Assembly (NCBI GenBank): GCA_024711415.1
Contig: JANJSW010000052.1
Coordinates: 1-5,079, forward strand
Length of the DNA stretch: 5,079 nt
Direction: 5' to 3'
DNA from: Thermomonas sp.
GTDB lineage: Bacteria; Pseudomonadota; Gammaproteobacteria; Xanthomonadales; Xanthomonadaceae
This document shows, in pieces, positions 4,939 through 5,079 of this stretch. Position 1 is the stretch's first letter; each line of letters starts with the position of its first letter. The notes under the pieces were generated by a model, which saw nothing but the letters and a program-made list of their open reading frames with translations, made no database searches and was not told the DNA's origin. Both the position numbers and the translations under genes were made by a program.

Positions 4939-5079
4939 ACGCCCGGAGGCTAGGCCGGAGGGCCGGAAGAGCACATGGAGGCGACGCGTCTGTCCCGTCG
5001 CGTCCGAAACACCGGCCCCGCTCATCGGGACGTCACCGCGCCACGTCACCCATGCAGTCCCAACGGATCCGCCATCGGC

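Larger units (their letters stand above)
4811..5079. other. Gene-free region with clustered GC-rich inverted and direct repeats
   Basis: No convincing gene is seen in these 269 bases. They hold, in order: the 7-bp dyad at 4851-4869; CAGCC/GGCTG with a GAA loop (4874-4886), extendable by GG/CC past one mismatch; a long two-part hairpin, TCGCCGC with GCGGCGA (4901-4907 / 4932-4938) enclosing GCGCACC with GGTGCGC (4912-4918 / 4922-4928); tandem GGCCGGA units (4953-4959, 4961-4967); GCGACG with CGTCGC (4981-4986 / 4996-5001); and the direct repeat ACGTCACC (5030-5037, 5043-5050). This density suggests an intergenic repeat element of REP or BIME type, but one copy in one window cannot prove that. 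An open frame from the ATG at 4975 runs off the edge (35 codons, no family resemblance). Confidence 0.45.

Noticed and set aside
4574..5049. Minus-strand open frames reading GIRTRV or PTGFEPVF over the tRNA
   Set aside because: These strings are the well-known result of translating the antisense of a tRNA T-arm. The cloverleaf at 4694-4769 is unambiguous, and the remainder of these frames covers the terminator and the repeat-rich DNA.
4975..5079. Possible small plus-strand gene starting at the ATG at 4975 with GGAAG upstream
   Set aside because: Only 35 codons before the edge, no family resemblance, and it lies in repeat-rich DNA; open frames of this length are expected by chance at this GC content.
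1..5079. Undescribed defence, mobile or biosynthetic system
   Set aside because: Every gene-sized minus-strand frame is a recognised housekeeping enzyme with intact motifs; no unexplained coding sequence, CRISPR, insertion sequence or toxin-antitoxin pair is visible.

Overview
The window is GC-rich (roughly 65-70 % by eye) and reads as chromosomal housekeeping DNA of a gammaproteobacterium. The family is most likely Xanthomonadaceae, near Xanthomonas, Lysobacter or Luteimonas. This rests on the gene order pcnB-folK-panB-panC-panD-pgi, on the PanC N-terminus (MIQT, then PTMGNLHAGHYSL), which resembles Xanthomonas PanC as I remember it, and on the base composition. The genus is not resolved.

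Layout. Bases 1-4577 hold six genes, all on the minus strand, so they are transcribed from right to left: pcnB (poly(A) polymerase I), folK (HPPK), panB, panC, panD and the first 133 codons of pgi, which runs off the left edge. Spacing is tight: pcnB/folK overlap by 4 nt (GTGA), folK/panB are 66 nt apart, panB/panC 57 nt, panC/panD 112 nt and panD/pgi 5 nt. The panC-panD gap is the only one with a good internal promoter candidate. It also holds a perfect inverted repeat and a Shine-Dalgarno. Bases 4694-4769 are a complete plus-strand tRNA-Glu with anticodon CUC and an encoded CCA. A strong plus-strand promoter candidate precedes it, overlapping the upstream region of pcnB, and a strong stem-loop terminator follows it. 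Bases 4811-5079 carry no convincing gene. They hold a cluster of GC-rich inverted and direct repeats that looks like an intergenic repeat element.

How the genes work together. PanB, PanC and PanD supply three of the four enzymes that make pantothenate, the coenzyme A precursor; the ketopantoate reductase step (PanE or IlvC) is not here. FolK makes the pterin diphosphate used for folate, and PanB consumes 5,10-methylene-tetrahydrofolate, so folK beside panB is metabolically sensible. PcnB adds 3' A-tails to RNA, and its linkage to folK is conserved in gammaproteobacteria. Pgi interconverts glucose-6-phosphate and fructose-6-phosphate. It is probably co-transcribed with panD.

I see no phage, transposon, CRISPR, toxin-antitoxin or defence genes and no evidence of an undescribed system. 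The points worth a second look are regulatory (the shared AT-rich box between pcnB and the tRNA, the panD leader palindrome, the ATGTGA at the panC start) and the repeat-rich right end. The very long plus-strand open frames are in-register shadows of the minus-strand genes.
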